From NCBI GenBank assembly GCA_001704765.1, contig MBFK01000136.1, forward strand, positions 1-64,000: a stretch of DNA of 64,000 nucleotides, written 5' to 3'. A program made the translations under genes and the position numbers. Numbering within the stretch: the first letter of the stretch is position 1; every line of letters begins with the position of its first letter. Below, piece after piece: positions 22,111 to 30,770 of this stretch. The notes under the pieces are model-generated. The model was not told the DNA's origin and searched no databases. It saw only the letters and a list, made by a program, of their open reading frames with translations. The DNA comes from Sinorhizobium shofinae. Lineage in GTDB: Bacteria > Pseudomonadota > Alphaproteobacteria > Rhizobiales > Rhizobiaceae.

Positions 22111-22141
22111 CTACGCCTGATAAGACGCACGGCGGCTGTAG
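22111..22141. repeat. internally deleted copy of the palindromic repeat at 27583
   Basis: GATAAGACGCACGGCGGCTGTAGGG matches the right half of the complete hairpin element at 27583-27625 with small changes, and CTACGCC stands where the outer left arm would be. The inner left arm (GTGCGTCT) is missing, so the copy appears shortened. Confidence 0.6.
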
Positions 22142-22342
22142 GGGCAGAATGTCGAGACTTTGCCCAGTTCCTCGGCGATTGAGGGCGATCTCGGCTACAT
22201 CGACAATTCGCCGCACTCCACCGTCGGACCAAGCAACGCTCGGCGACAGCAATATGTTTCATGTTCACATTTCCTGATGTCACGCGGGGAACATCCGAGG
22301 CGCGCGGTGCGTTTGGCAGCATCACAGAAGAGGAGCAAGACA

Positions 22343-22966
22343 ATGAAGACCCTCTCCCCCCACCTGTTCAGAGCGGTCGCGGCAGCGGGTTTGATCCTCG
22401 CCGCAGGCGTTTCGACCGCCGCTGCAGCGATGAGCGCGACGGCAGTGACCGATCTCAATGTGCGCGCCGGTCCTGGTCCGCAATATCCGGTCGTCGGGCT
22501 CGTGGGTCGTGGCAGCACGGCGGTGCTCGAAGGCTGCATCGAGGGCAGCCTCTGGTGCCGCGTCAACGTCGGCGGCGTCAGCGGGTGGGCCTATGCCAAG
22601 TATCTCGCAGCCGACCAGAGTGGGTCGACGGTGGTGATTTCCGAACGGCGCGCGGAGCTCGGCGTTCCGGTCGTGACCTACGAGGCGACCGGCAGCACGG
22701 TGGCCACTCCGGCCGAGCCGCTCGAATTGATCGGGCCGGTCGAAGAGGTCGATGCTATCACCCCGCCTCCGAACGTGCGCACCTACATCACCTCCAACCC
22801 CGTGGACCCGGTCTATCTTGATGGCGAGGTGGTTCTTGGCGCCACATTGCCGAACACCGTGGCCGTCCGGCCGATCCCGGAGTACAACTACGAATATGTC
22901 ATGATAAACGGGCAGCCCGTTCTTGTGGAACCCGCCACGCGGCGTATCGTCTACATCTATCGCTGA
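22343..22966 (+). CDS. exported SH3 domain/DUF1236 protein
   Basis: A 207-residue envelope protein. The signal peptide (residues 1-30) ends near STAAAAM. A bacterial SH3 domain (about residues 33-90) shows VTDLNVRAGPGPQYPVVG and the closing WAYAKYL. The C-terminal DUF1236 domain has VRTYITSNP, a LDGEVVLGATLP segment and YVMINGQPVLVEPATRRIV. SH3b domains usually bind peptidoglycan or peptide ligands. The ATG at 22343 follows AGGAGCAAGACA. Rhizobiales carry many such proteins of unknown role. Confidence 0.87.
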   Translation: MKTLSPHLFRAVAAAGLILAAGVSTAAAAMSATAVTDLNVRAGPGPQYPVVGLVGRGSTAVLEGCIEGSLWCRVNVGGVSGWAYAKYLAADQSGSTVVISERRAELGVPVVTYEATGSTVATPAEPLELIGPVEEVDAITPPPNVRTYITSNPVDPVYLDGEVVLGATLPNTVAVRPIPEYNYEYVMINGQPVLVEPATRRIVYIYR

Positions 22967-22992
22967 CGCCCGATCTTTGGAGAACTTGCAGT

Positions 22993-23017
22993 CGCAGCGC
23001 GTGACGAACGCGCTGCG
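22993..23017. terminator. perfect 10-bp hairpin after the SH3/DUF1236 gene
   Basis: CGCAGCGCGT, loop GACGA, ACGCGCTGCG. It lies 26 bases past the stop codon. There is no T-run, so it is either a weak terminator or a 3'-end stabiliser. Confidence 0.5.
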
Positions 23018-23130
23018 AAACTATTCCGCCCGCAGCCTCCCCCAACATAGTCCCTCAACAACACGTGCGCATCGGCCTATTCTGCCCGCCAGTGCAGCGC
23101 CGAAGGTTCGACTCTCATCCGGTAGAATTG

Positions 23131-23159
23131 TGTCAACAAAGCTGACATATCTTCTATAT
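23131..23159 (+). promoter_or_regulatory. candidate promoter/operator of the MarR gene
   Basis: TGTCA-N7-TGACA at 23131-23147 is a perfect short dyad, followed by CTATAT at 23154-23159. With TGTCAA as a -35 the spacing is 17. The overlap of a dyad and a promoter fits autoregulation by the MarR protein encoded 40 bases downstream. Confidence 0.4.
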
Positions 23160-23198
23160 ATCTCGCGAAGTGCAATCTGCCTGAAAGGAAATGACTGC

Positions 23199-23681
23199 GT
23201 GGCCGGCCAATCCAGGGACAACAGCCAGTACATGACCGACGTCACCCGCAAGGATGAAGATACGATCGATTTCGAGATTATCGAGTTGCTATTCTTTGCC
23301 TATCGCGACTTCACCGGGGATCCGGACGCCATTCTCGAGAAGAGCGGCTTCGGCCGCGCACACCACCGCGTCGTGCACTTCGTCAATCGGGAACCTGGCA
23401 TGACTGTGGCTGATCTTCTCGATACGCTGAAGATCACCAAGCAGAGCCTCGCCCGCGTCCTCAAGCAATTGATCGACTCGGGCTATATTCGCCAGGTGAC
23501 CGGTCCGGAGGACAGGCGTCAACGCATGCTCTATACGACGAAAGAGGGCCAGGCATTGGCGAGAGCCCTCGCAGAGCCACAGTCCCGCCGCATAGCGGAT
23601 GCATTGGCGAAGACGGGTCCCGGCGCGCGTGAAATCGTGAAGCGGTTTCTCGTCAACATGAAGAACAGCACCGCGGACTGA
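23199..23681 (+). CDS. MarR family transcriptional regulator
   Basis: A winged-helix MarR dimer of 161 residues. The recognition helix region is MTVADLLDTLKITKQSLARVLKQLIDSGYI, and the wing GPEDRRQRMLYTTKEG is canonical. I prefer the GTG at 23199, eight bases after AAGGAA; an ATG at 23232 would give 149 residues. The gene is followed by a response regulator and a sensor kinase on the same strand. That order (MarR-type, OmpR-type) recalls petP-petR of Rhodobacter capsulatus, which lie near cytochrome bc1 genes; no bc1 genes are present here, so I leave the symbol blank. Confidence 0.87.
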   Translation: MAGQSRDNSQYMTDVTRKDEDTIDFEIIELLFFAYRDFTGDPDAILEKSGFGRAHHRVVHFVNREPGMTVADLLDTLKITKQSLARVLKQLIDSGYIRQVTGPEDRRQRMLYTTKEGQALARALAEPQSRRIADALAKTGPGAREIVKRFLVNMKNSTAD

Positions 23682-23880
23682 TGCCGGGGAGGCTCCGCCT
23701 TCGATTTTATTAGGAAAAGCGGATAAACCCGTGAAATCAGGGAATGGGGCGACCGCTGCGCATCTGCTTCAATGCGTGGTCACTCAAATTTGGGAGGAGG
23801 ATACGCTGATGATCCGGATCGGTTCGGTTCGATGTCAGCGCGATCCAAAGGGGAAATAAGGCTCTGCCGAGAATAAGGGT

Positions 23881-24591
23881 TTGCCAAGGATGATAGCCAA
23901 AGCGAAAGTGGCCGATGATGCGGCGCATCTTCTGATCGTGGATGACGACCGGCGCATTCGCGACCTGCTCAACCGCTATTTGGTCGAACAGGGATATCGC
24001 GTGACGACGGCGGCCGACGCCGGCGAGGCGAGGCGAAAGCTCATCGGACTCGATTTCGACCTCCTGATCGTCGACGTGATGATGCCCGGCGAAAGCGGCA
24101 TCTCCCTGACGCAGAGCCTGAGACAGATCAAGACGGTGCCGATCATCATGCTGACGGCCCTGGCCGAGGCGAATTCACGCATCGAGGGCCTCGAGGCGGG
24201 CGCCGACGACTACCTGCCGAAACCTTTCGAGCCGCGCGAGCTCGTGCTCAGGATCAACAACATACTGCGCCGAAACCAACCCGCCCAGGCGCCGAAGGTC
24301 GATCAGGTCATCTTCGGCCCCTATACGTTTTCGGTGGTGCGCAAGGAGCTTCGCCGCGGTGCCGAGCACATTCGGCTGACTGACCGCGAACAGGAGATCA
24401 TGACCCTGTTTTCGCAGCGCGCCGGCGAAACCATTCCCCGTCATGAGCTGATCGGCGACGACGCCGAGGTCGGCGAGCGGACGATCGACGTGCAGATCAA
24501 TCGACTGAGGCGCAAGATCGAGGACGATCCCTCCAATCCCGTCTGGCTGCAGACGGTGCGCGGCATCGGCTATCGATTGAGTGTGGACTAG
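23881..24591 (+). CDS. OmpR family response regulator
   Basis: A 236-residue two-component response regulator. The receiver domain has the acidic pair in LIVDDDRRIRDLL, the phospho-acceptor Asp65 in LLIVDVMMPGESG, and the conserved threonine and lysine in MLTAL and DYLPKPFEPREL. The C-terminal OmpR-type winged helix (about residues 135-236) ends VWLQTVRGIGYRLSVD. Start is uncertain: TTG at 23881 or ATG at 23890; neither has an ideal ribosome-binding site. The partner is the kinase 86 bases downstream. Resembles PetR of Rhodobacter, but regulon unknown. Confidence 0.92.
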   Translation: MPRMIAKAKVADDAAHLLIVDDDRRIRDLLNRYLVEQGYRVTTAADAGEARRKLIGLDFDLLIVDVMMPGESGISLTQSLRQIKTVPIIMLTALAEANSRIEGLEAGADDYLPKPFEPRELVLRINNILRRNQPAQAPKVDQVIFGPYTFSVVRKELRRGAEHIRLTDREQEIMTLFSQRAGETIPRHELIGDDAEVGERTIDVQINRLRRKIEDDPSNPVWLQTVRGIGYRLSVD

Positions 24592-24677
24592 AAACCGCGG
24601 ACGGGCGGGAAATCCGCTTCACAGCATTGGCAATCCCGCTTTAACATACGAACGTTCCGGCAACGACGCAGACAACG

Positions 24678-26060
24678 ATGGTAAGCTTTGACAGCCTCAG
24701 GCGCGCAGGATCGAAGAGCGGCGACAGCACCTGGAAGCGCCTCACCCGCTGGCTGCGTCGCCGCCTGCCGATGGGTCTTTACGCCCGGTCGCTGCTGATC
24801 GTCGTTATTCCGATGGTACTGCTGCAGTCGGTCGTCGCCTTCGTCTTCATGGAGCGGCACTGGCAGCTCGTCACGCAACGTCTCTCGGCCGCGGTCACCA
24901 ACGACATCGCGGCGATCGTCGACCTAATCACGACCTTTCCGCAAGACGGCGACATAAACCAGATCGTCCGTATCGCCCGTGACGAGCTCGACCTCAACAT
25001 CGCCGTCGAACCGGGCGGCGAACTGCCGCCACCCCGGCCCAAGCCCTTCTTCGAAATTCTCGACCAGATCCTCAGTGAGGAGATATCGAACCAGATCCGC
25101 CGTCCCTTCTGGATCGACACGGTCGGCAACTCGAAAATCGTCGAAATCCGCATCAAGCTCGAAGACGGCCGCATCCTTCGCGTCTATGCGCGACGCAACC
25201 AGGCCTATGCGTCGAACACGCATATCTTTCTCGTCTGGATGGTCGGCGCGTCACTCGTCCTGCTGGCGATTGCGATCCTCTTCCTCCGCGGACAGATCCG
25301 GCCAATCCTGGCGCTCGCCAACGCTGCGGAGAACTTCGGCAAAGGGCAGAAGATCAATGACTTCGCCCCCCGCGGCGCCGACGAGATCCGCCGCGCCGGC
25401 CTTGCCTTCATCCTGATGCGCGAACGCATCGAACGCCAGATCGAACAGCGGACGGCGATGCTGACCGGTGTTAGCCACGACCTGCGCACGATCTTGACGC
25501 GTTTCAAGCTGCAACTCGCGCTCGCGGGCGATAATCCGGACCTCGACAGCCTCAACCAGGACGTCGAGGACATGCAGAACATGCTGGAGGGCTATCTCGC
25601 CTTTGCCCGCGGCGAGGCGGAAGAGGATGTCGGTCAGTTGAGGCTCAGCGACCTGATGGCCCGGCTCGCGGCAGAGGCCGAGCTTTATGGCAAGACGCTG
25701 ACCACCTCGATCGAGGGAGAGGACAATATTCGCGTCCCGCCGAACGCCTTCACACGTCTCGTAGCCAATCTGGCATCGAACGCCTATCGCTATGCCGACA
25801 CCGTGCGGATCGAGGCACGCCATACCCCCAAATGGCTGACAATCACCGTCGACGATGACGGTCCTGGCATTCCGGAGCACTCGCGAGAGGATGTCTTCAA
25901 GCCTTTCTTCCGCCTGGACGAGGCGCGCAATCTCGATAGTTCCGGCACTGGCCTCGGCTTGGCCATTGCTCGCGACATCGCCCGAAGCCACGGGGGCAAC
26001 GTCACCCTCGGCGACAGCCCGCTTGGAGGGCTGCGCGCCACAGTGCGTGTCCCGACGTGA
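24678..26060 (+). CDS. EnvZ-like sensor histidine kinase
   Basis: A membrane-bound histidine kinase of 460 residues. The first transmembrane helix is around residues 34-55 (SLLIVVIPMVLLQSVVAFVF). A periplasmic sensor domain of about 120 residues follows, then a second helix around 180-203 (FLVWMVGASLVLLAIAILFL) and a HAMP domain. The H-box is VSHDLRTILTRFKLQ with His267. The ATPase domain shows the N-box NLASNAYRYAD, the G1 DDDGPGIP and the G2 GTGLGLAIARDIA. It presumably phosphorylates Asp65 of the upstream regulator. The signal is unknown. Confidence 0.93.
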   Translation: MVSFDSLRRAGSKSGDSTWKRLTRWLRRRLPMGLYARSLLIVVIPMVLLQSVVAFVFMERHWQLVTQRLSAAVTNDIAAIVDLITTFPQDGDINQIVRIARDELDLNIAVEPGGELPPPRPKPFFEILDQILSEEISNQIRRPFWIDTVGNSKIVEIRIKLEDGRILRVYARRNQAYASNTHIFLVWMVGASLVLLAIAILFLRGQIRPILALANAAENFGKGQKINDFAPRGADEIRRAGLAFILMRERIERQIEQRTAMLTGVSHDLRTILTRFKLQLALAGDNPDLDSLNQDVEDMQNMLEGYLAFARGEAEEDVGQLRLSDLMARLAAEAELYGKTLTTSIEGEDNIRVPPNAFTRLVANLASNAYRYADTVRIEARHTPKWLTITVDDDGPGIPEHSREDVFKPFFRLDEARNLDSSGTGLGLAIARDIARSHGGNVTLGDSPLGGLRATVRVPT

Positions 26061-26078
26061 TATCGGTTCTCGAAACTG

Positions 26079-26642
26079 CTATCGCGAATAGGTCGAGGTC
26101 AGACCACGCCGTTCGTTGAAGCGGTGCCACGCGTCGATCCGGCGCGGATAACGCGTGCGCATGGCATCGAGCGGCGCGAGCAGCCTGCCCTGCCGCCCCA
26201 GCGACGCGTCGAGGATTTCGACGATGCGGCGGTTCGGCCACGGCTTGCACGTGATGGTCAGGAGCGCCGTGAAAGCTTCCTCCTCCCTGCCGGCACCCAA
26301 CTGATGTGCAATCAGGCCGTAGGCGAAGGCCGTCGACCGGCTGACGCCGGCGTGGCAATGGACGAGAACCCGGCTGGACCGGTCACCCGCAACGGGTCGC
26401 ATTGCCTCGAAGACCTCCTGGACGAGATCGGGAAAATGCTGCGTCGCGCCGGCATTTTCCTGGTCGCGAAGCCGCACCACGCGATGGCTCACACCCTCGA
26501 TGATCGGCACGTCCGCTTCCGGCAGTTCCGGATCGAGCAGAGAAAGCACATGGCTCGCACCCCATTCCCGCGCTGCCTCTGCCGCGCGCCACAGGCAGGA
26601 CACTTTGATCCGTTCCGGAATTGCTTCAGCGTTGATCGTCAT
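26079..26642 (-). CDS. tyrosine/dual-specificity phosphatase-like protein
   Basis: A 187-residue protein with the cysteine phosphatase signature HCHAGVSRS, giving nucleophile Cys96 and phosphate-binding Arg102. A plausible general acid is Asp60 in VVRLRDQENAG. Bacterial relatives dephosphorylate phosphotyrosine or small phosphorylated molecules; the substrate is unknown. It lies six bases after csaA on the same strand and is probably co-transcribed. It converges with the histidine kinase gene. Confidence 0.84.
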   Translation of the reverse strand: MTINAEAIPERIKVSCLWRAAEAAREWGASHVLSLLDPELPEADVPIIEGVSHRVVRLRDQENAGATQHFPDLVQEVFEAMRPVAGDRSSRVLVHCHAGVSRSTAFAYGLIAHQLGAGREEEAFTALLTITCKPWPNRRIVEILDASLGRQGRLLAPLDAMRTRYPRRIDAWHRFNERRGLTSTYSR

Positions 26643-26648
26643 GTCGCA

Positions 26649-26993
26649 TCACATCAGTTTTCTGCCGTTCGGAACCGGCCTGTCGGTCGCAGCCAGCACG
26701 ATCGCACCCTCTTCATCCGCAAAGCCGAGGGTCAGGATTTCGGAGCGGACAGGGCCGATCTGGCGCGGCGGGAAATTGACCACGCCCAGCACCTGCCGCC
26801 CGACGAGGTCCTCCGGCTTGTAGTGCACAGTGATCTGAGCCGATGACTTTTTTATGCCGATCTCCGGGCCGAAATCGATCCTCAGCTTATAGGCGGGCTT
26901 CCGCGCCTCGGGAAAGACTTCGGCCTCTACGATCGTGCCGACGCGAATATCGACTCGTTCGAAATCCGAAAACTCAATGACGTCCGACATCAC
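26649..26993 (-). CDS. csaA: CsaA-type tRNA-binding domain protein
   Basis: A 114-residue OB-fold protein of the EMAP/Trbp111 family, matching CsaA, a homodimeric export-related chaperone that can also bind tRNA. Visible family blocks are DIRVGTIVEAEVFPEARKPA, the YKLRIDFG strand, QVLGVVNFPPRQIG and SEILTLGF. Two adjacent ATG codons (26993 and 26990) are possible starts. First gene of a two-gene unit with the phosphatase. Confidence 0.9.
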   Translation of the reverse strand: MMSDVIEFSDFERVDIRVGTIVEAEVFPEARKPAYKLRIDFGPEIGIKKSSAQITVHYKPEDLVGRQVLGVVNFPPRQIGPVRSEILTLGFADEEGAIVLAATDRPVPNGRKLM

Positions 26994-27083
26994 AGTCCCT
27001 TTGCCTTTGAAGTAGATCTGGCCGCGCCCGGATTAGCGCAGTTCAACGGATTTAGGAAGCGCTCGGGGAAGACAGGAGAACCG

Positions 27084-27520
27084 TTACGCCTGCTCCGGCG
27101 CGCTCAGCTCCCACGGCGGATGCGCGAACTGTTCGACTAGGAAGTCGACGAAGACGCGCACGCGCGGCGACAAGAAGCGGCGATGCGGATAGACGACGCT
27201 GATCGGCTCGGCCTCGGCGTGATTGCAATCGGTGAGCAATGGTCTCAGACGGCCCTCTCTCATGTCCGGCCCAACGAGGATTTCCGACAGCCGCACGATG
27301 CCGATGCCGGCGAGCGCCAGCCGTCGCAAGGCCTCAGTGCTGTTGGCCTCGACGGAACTGCGGATACGCAGCGCTCGGCGCCGGCCGCTTCGTCGAATTC
27401 CCAGAGGTTGAGACGGCCGCGGGCGGTGATGCCAAGGCAGACATGCTTCGAAAGGTCGTCGGGCGTCTTTGGAATGCCGTGACGTTCGAGGTAGTTCGGC
27501 GCTGCACAGACATGGTCTGT
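27084..27520 (-). pseudogene. LysR family regulator remnant
   Basis: Only the substrate-binding half of a LysR regulator remains. Reading inward from about 27515, one frame gives CAAPNYLERHGIPKTPDDL and later RLNLWEFDEAAGAER. The match then jumps frame near 27370-27385 to LRIRSSVEANSTEALRRLAL, and runs to a normal LysR C-terminus at 27084. The N-terminal DNA-binding domain and about half of the protein are missing; homology stops close to the palindromic repeat at 27530-27625. It is therefore truncated at the 5' end and frameshifted. Confidence 0.82.
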
Positions 27521-27529
27521 ACTGTATGT

Positions 27530-27629
27530 TTCCTTAAATCGGAACCGATTTAAAGGATAAAAACATGCAGCAATTCAAAGTGCTACAGCGACCTTGTGCG
27601 TCTGACAAGACGCACGGCGCTGTAGGGTA
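27530..27629 (+). repeat. rhizobial-type palindromic intergenic element
   Basis: The core is a two-step perfect hairpin: CTACAGCG (27583-27590) pairs with CGCTGTAG (27618-27625), and GTGCGTCT with AGACGCAC inside it. Upstream is a smaller dyad around 27533-27554 (CTTAAATCGG/CCGATTTAAAG), then AAAGGATAAAAACATG, a ribosome-binding site and ATG that open a short frame MQQFKVLQRP through the hairpin. I know similar sequences as abundant intergenic repeats in rhizobia. It lies between proC and the truncated LysR gene. Confidence 0.65.
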
Positions 27630-27631
27630 CC

Positions 27632-28450
27632 TTAGGCGGCAAGTTCTTCGGCGCGCTTGCGCGCTGCCGCGATGGCCTTGTCGAAAAGCGGCTGCATGCC
27701 GTCATCTGCCATCAGGATTGCGAGAGCCGCGGCCGTCGTGCCGCCCGGCGACGTGACGTTCTGACGCAGGCGTGCGGCGTCGTCGGGGGACTGATGTAGG
27801 AGCTCACCAGCCCCCGCGACGGTTTCCCGAGCGAGCCGCATGGCAAGGTCCGCCTCGAGGCCGAGCTTACGCCCAGCCTCCGCCATGCACTCGACGAGAT
27901 AGAAGACGTAGGCCGGTCCGCTTCCGGAAACCGCGGTCACTGTATCGATGTCGGCTTCACTGGCAACCCATTCGACCGGCCCGCTGACCTTCAAGAGGTC
28001 ATGAACGAGCGCGCGTTGCTTTTCTGTCACGCGGGCGTTGGCAAATGCGCCCGTGACGCCGCGGCCGATTATTGCCGGCGTGTTCGGCATCGCCCGCACG
28101 ATCGCCGCTTCGCCGAGATGGCGTTCGATGAAACCGAGCGTCTTGCCGGCCGCGACGGAAACGATCACCGTGCCGGGACCGACGAGCCCCTTTAGAGGCG
28201 GGAGCACGGCCTCCATGACCTGCGGCTTCACGGCGAGAAAGATCACACCCGCCGTGACGCCTTCGGGCACAGCGGTCGCATGGGCCACACCATTGTCGGC
28301 GATCAGCTCCCCCATCGCCGGGGACGGGCCTGGATCGATGACGAGAACATCGCCGCCGCGAACGCCGCTCTTGATCCAGCCGCCGAGCATGGCGCCGCCC
28401 ATATTGCCGGCGCCGACAAGAACAATGGGACCGGAAACGGCGATGCTCAT
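27632..28450 (-). CDS. proC: pyrroline-5-carboxylate reductase
   Basis: Catalyses the last step of proline synthesis, NAD(P)H reduction of 1-pyrroline-5-carboxylate (272 residues). The N-terminal cofactor motif is LVGAGNMGGAMLGGW and the nicotinamide-side segment is FLAVKPQ. The C-terminal P5CR signature is present as TVTAVSGSGPAYVFYLVE, and the oligomerisation helices end with LRQNVTSPGGTTAAAL. Length is normal. It begins two bases after the ybjN-type gene, forming a two-gene operon, and ends next to a palindromic repeat. Confidence 0.96.
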   Translation of the reverse strand: MSIAVSGPIVLVGAGNMGGAMLGGWIKSGVRGGDVLVIDPGPSPAMGELIADNGVAHATAVPEGVTAGVIFLAVKPQVMEAVLPPLKGLVGPGTVIVSVAAGKTLGFIERHLGEAAIVRAMPNTPAIIGRGVTGAFANARVTEKQRALVHDLLKVSGPVEWVASEADIDTVTAVSGSGPAYVFYLVECMAEAGRKLGLEADLAMRLARETVAGAGELLHQSPDDAARLRQNVTSPGGTTAAALAILMADDGMQPLFDKAIAAARKRAEELAA

Positions 28451-28451
28451 C

Positions 28452-28952
28452 TCATGCCTCCCCTACGGTCGCGAACAGTACGGCATCGACGGCGCGCTGC
28501 GCGTCCATGCCGGACCAGACGACGAACTGGAACGCCTGGAAATAGGTTTCGCAGGCATCGAGCGCGCTCGACAAAAGCACTTCCACCTGCCGGTTCGTCG
28601 GCTCCGCGCCACCGGCAAGCAAAAGAGATTGCCGGAAGATGATGACCTCTTCTTGGCGCCAGAGGTCGAAATGCCCCATCAATACCTGCCCGTTGATCTG
28701 GGAGAGCAGGCGGATCACCTCGTTGACGCGGCTTTCCGGAACCTTGATGTCGAAGGCGCAGGCAAGATGCAGCGCCTCGAACTCCTCCATCCAGGAAAAG
28801 GAAACGTGATAGTCCGCCCACCGGCCCTCGACCGTCATGGCGATCTCGTCTTCGCCGGACCGCTCGAAAGACCAGTCATTGTTGGCGGCGACAAACTCGA
28901 TCATATCGACCGGGTTGGATTGGCGCTCGACTTCCATTTCCAAAAGGCTCAT
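28452..28952 (-). CDS. YbjN domain protein
   Basis: A 166-residue YbjN-family protein, related in fold to type III secretion chaperones. Visible features are DMIEFVAANNDWSFERSGED near the N-terminus and LLSQINGQVLMGHFDLWRQE in the middle. Escherichia coli YbjN affects motility and stress responses, but no biochemical role is fixed. Its stop codon almost abuts the proC start, so the two are co-transcribed; this pairing is common in Rhizobiales. Confidence 0.87.
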   Translation of the reverse strand: MSLLEMEVERQSNPVDMIEFVAANNDWSFERSGEDEIAMTVEGRWADYHVSFSWMEEFEALHLACAFDIKVPESRVNEVIRLLSQINGQVLMGHFDLWRQEEVIIFRQSLLLAGGAEPTNRQVEVLLSSALDACETYFQAFQFVVWSGMDAQRAVDAVLFATVGEA

Positions 28953-29441
28953 GCATCACCCTAAAGGCACGGCACAGGCGCGCAAGATCACGTTCACGAG
29001 ACGCAACGCTGCAAACCCAACACCGGATACCGACACACTATGATTGCTGGACCTGCGGCTATCCTGGCTTACTTACCCTGCCCGGAGCTTGCGTGGCCCG
29101 TTTCGAATCATCATTTAAAATCAGTGTATAACGGCAGAGTCACCCTGCCAGCCCCTGAGCCGAAAAATTGCAGGGATGAACGCTCGTCGCCTTAGGATTT
29201 TGATTCAGCGCGGATGCTTAAACGACTCTGCAATAAGGGTTTTTTGGCAGTGTCCACAGGTGGAAAACTTTTCAGCTTTTGTTAACCCTGACGCCGAGCA
29301 GTGGTTGTGACGCAAGCCATCGGCTCGAGAGTCGGTCGGCCGCGGAAATCGCCGCATTCCGTAGCTGCCAGAGCCGCGCTTGCACCCAGCTCGAATGTGG
29401 AATTCCAATCATTGCGACCGCCGGAGGCGGCTCTTTTCCCT
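28953..29441. other. gene-free interval, possible regulatory RNA region
   Basis: A 489-base interval between two minus-strand genes without a supported ORF. It contains a dyad GGCAG-N7-CTGCC at about 29132-29148 next to an AT-rich stretch (TTTAAAATCAGTGTATAA), probably part of the ybjN-proC promoter. At 29417-29437 there is a hairpin CCGCC-GGA-GGCGG followed by CTCTTTTCCC. That hairpin would terminate plus-strand transcription, although no plus-strand gene precedes it, so an unannotated small RNA is possible. Confidence 0.35.
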
Positions 29442-29729
29442 TTACTTGCCCGTGGTGATGTCGCCGGCCACCTGCCCTGTCTCGGCGAGGCGCGATTCCA
29501 GCGCCACAATGCGAGCGAGCAAAGCTTCGTTTTCCTCGCGCGCCTTGGCAGCCATCTCCTTGACAGCCTCGAACTCCTCGCGCTTCACCACGTCCAGCGA
29601 ATTCAGCCAGCCTTCAGCTTGCGCGCGAAAGGCCGTTTCGACCTCCCGCCGCACGCCCTGGGCCGCACCAGCAGCATCCGTCATCAACCTGGCAAGATCA
29701 TCGAGAATGCGGTTCGCCCCTGTGTTCAT
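29442..29729 (-). CDS. UbiK family accessory factor (BMFP/YqiC)
   Basis: A 95-residue helical protein of the UbiK/BMFP family, which in Enterobacteriaceae assists aerobic ubiquinone synthesis. An amphipathic N-terminal helix (NRILDDLARLMTDAAGAAQG) is followed by a charged segment. The C-terminal coiled coil (ENEALLARIVALESRLAE) is the trimerisation region. The ATG at 29729 is chosen over one five codons upstream because it starts the family-typical MNTGANRI. It diverges from lgt, a common rhizobial arrangement. Confidence 0.85.
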   Translation of the reverse strand: MNTGANRILDDLARLMTDAAGAAQGVRREVETAFRAQAEGWLNSLDVVKREEFEAVKEMAAKAREENEALLARIVALESRLAETGQVAGDITTGK

Positions 29730-29912
29730 CGTATTTGTCTCCATTTCACTCGCACCACATGGGCGAGCCCTGTCATTTTCAGGTAGGGTCGTCGGGGCAA
29801 GGATGCAAGGAAAATAAGAGCGTACGACGTGAAGACCGGGGCAGCCGCTTGACCCCGCTTGCTTCGATCGTCATGTTCCGCCCAACCGATCGGCCCGGCA
29901 TGAGAGAAGACC

Positions 29913-30758
29913 TTGGAAACAGTTGTTACCCGCCTTGCCATTCTCCCCTTCCCCGAAATCGATCCCGTGATCTTCACGATCGGACCGCTCGCCGTACACT
30001 GGTATGGCCTCGCCTATGTCGCCGGCATCCTGCTTGGCTGGTTCTACGCCCGGCGCATGGTCCAGAACTCTCCGCTCTGGCGCAACGATGCGCCCCCGCT
30101 CAACTTGGCGCAGCTCGATGATTTCCTGCTCTGGGCGGCCGGTGGCATCGTGCTTGGCGGGCGCCTCGGCTACATTCTCTTCTACGATCTCGGCTCGGTG
30201 CTGCAAAACCCGATCCGCGCCGTCGAGATCTGGAACGGCGGCATGTCCTTCCATGGCGGCCTTCTGGGCACGACGCTCGCGATGATCGTGTTTGCCCGAA
30301 GGAACGCCATCCCGATCTGGAGCCTGTTCGATGTCGTGGCGGCCGTCGTGCCGATCGGCCTCTTCTTCGGCCGCATCGCCAATTTCATCAACGGCGAACT
30401 CTGGGGGCGGCTGTCTTCCATGCCCTGGGCGGTTGTCTTCCCGACTGGGGGACCGTTCCCGCGCCACCCGAGCCAGCTTTACGAGGCCCTCCTCGAGGGC
30501 GTTCTGCTTCTCGTTGTGCTTGCCTACTTCGTCTATCGCCGCAAAGCCTTGAAGACGCCCGGCTTCGTCACCGGCATCTTTGTCTGCGGTTATGCCGCGA
30601 GCCGCATTTTCGTCGAATTCTTCCGCGAACCGGACGCGCAGATCGGCTATCTTGCCGGCGGCTGGCTGACCATGGGCATGGTGCTTTCGCTGCCGATGGC
30701 TCTGGTCGGAATATGGGCCATTGCGCGGGCGCGCAGGGCGGCAGCAGCCGCCGCATAA
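29913..30758 (+). CDS. lgt: prolipoprotein diacylglyceryl transferase
   Basis: Inner-membrane enzyme of 281 residues that transfers diacylglycerol from phosphatidylglycerol to the lipobox cysteine of prolipoproteins. Seven hydrophobic segments are visible. Key motifs are [28 protein letters not shown] and the Lgt signature [14 protein letters not shown] around residues 150-163. The C-terminal helix is [17 protein letters not shown]. It heads an array with midA (12-base gap), pgeF and an M24 gene. The lipoprotein at 34104 would be one of its substrates. Confidence 0.96.
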   Translation: METVVTRLAILPFPEIDPVIFTIGPLAVHWYGLAYVAGILLGWFYARRMVQNSPLWRNDAPPLNLAQLDDFLLWAAGGIVLGGRLGYILFYDLGSVLQNPIRAVEIWNGGMSFHGGLLGTTLAMIVFARRNAIPIWSLFDVVAAVVPIGLFFGRIANFINGELWGRLSSMPWAVVFPTGGPFPRHPSQLYEALLEGVLLLVVLAYFVYRRKALKTPGFVTGIFVCGYAASRIFVEFFREPDAQIGYLAGGWLTMGMVLSLPMALVGIWAIARARRAAAAAA

Positions 30759-30770
30759 CTGGACTGGTGC

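Noticed and set aside
27565-27756. A 63-codon frame starting MQQFKVLQRP in the palindromic repeat
   Set aside because: It begins with a good RBS and ATG but runs through the hairpin and then antisense into proC, so I do not call it a gene; discussed as a finding instead.
29250-29290. GTCCACAGG and GTTAACC resembling a DnaA box and an AT-rich origin element
   Set aside because: A single imperfect box with no cluster, no AT-rich unwinding tract and no parAB/repABC or dnaA nearby.
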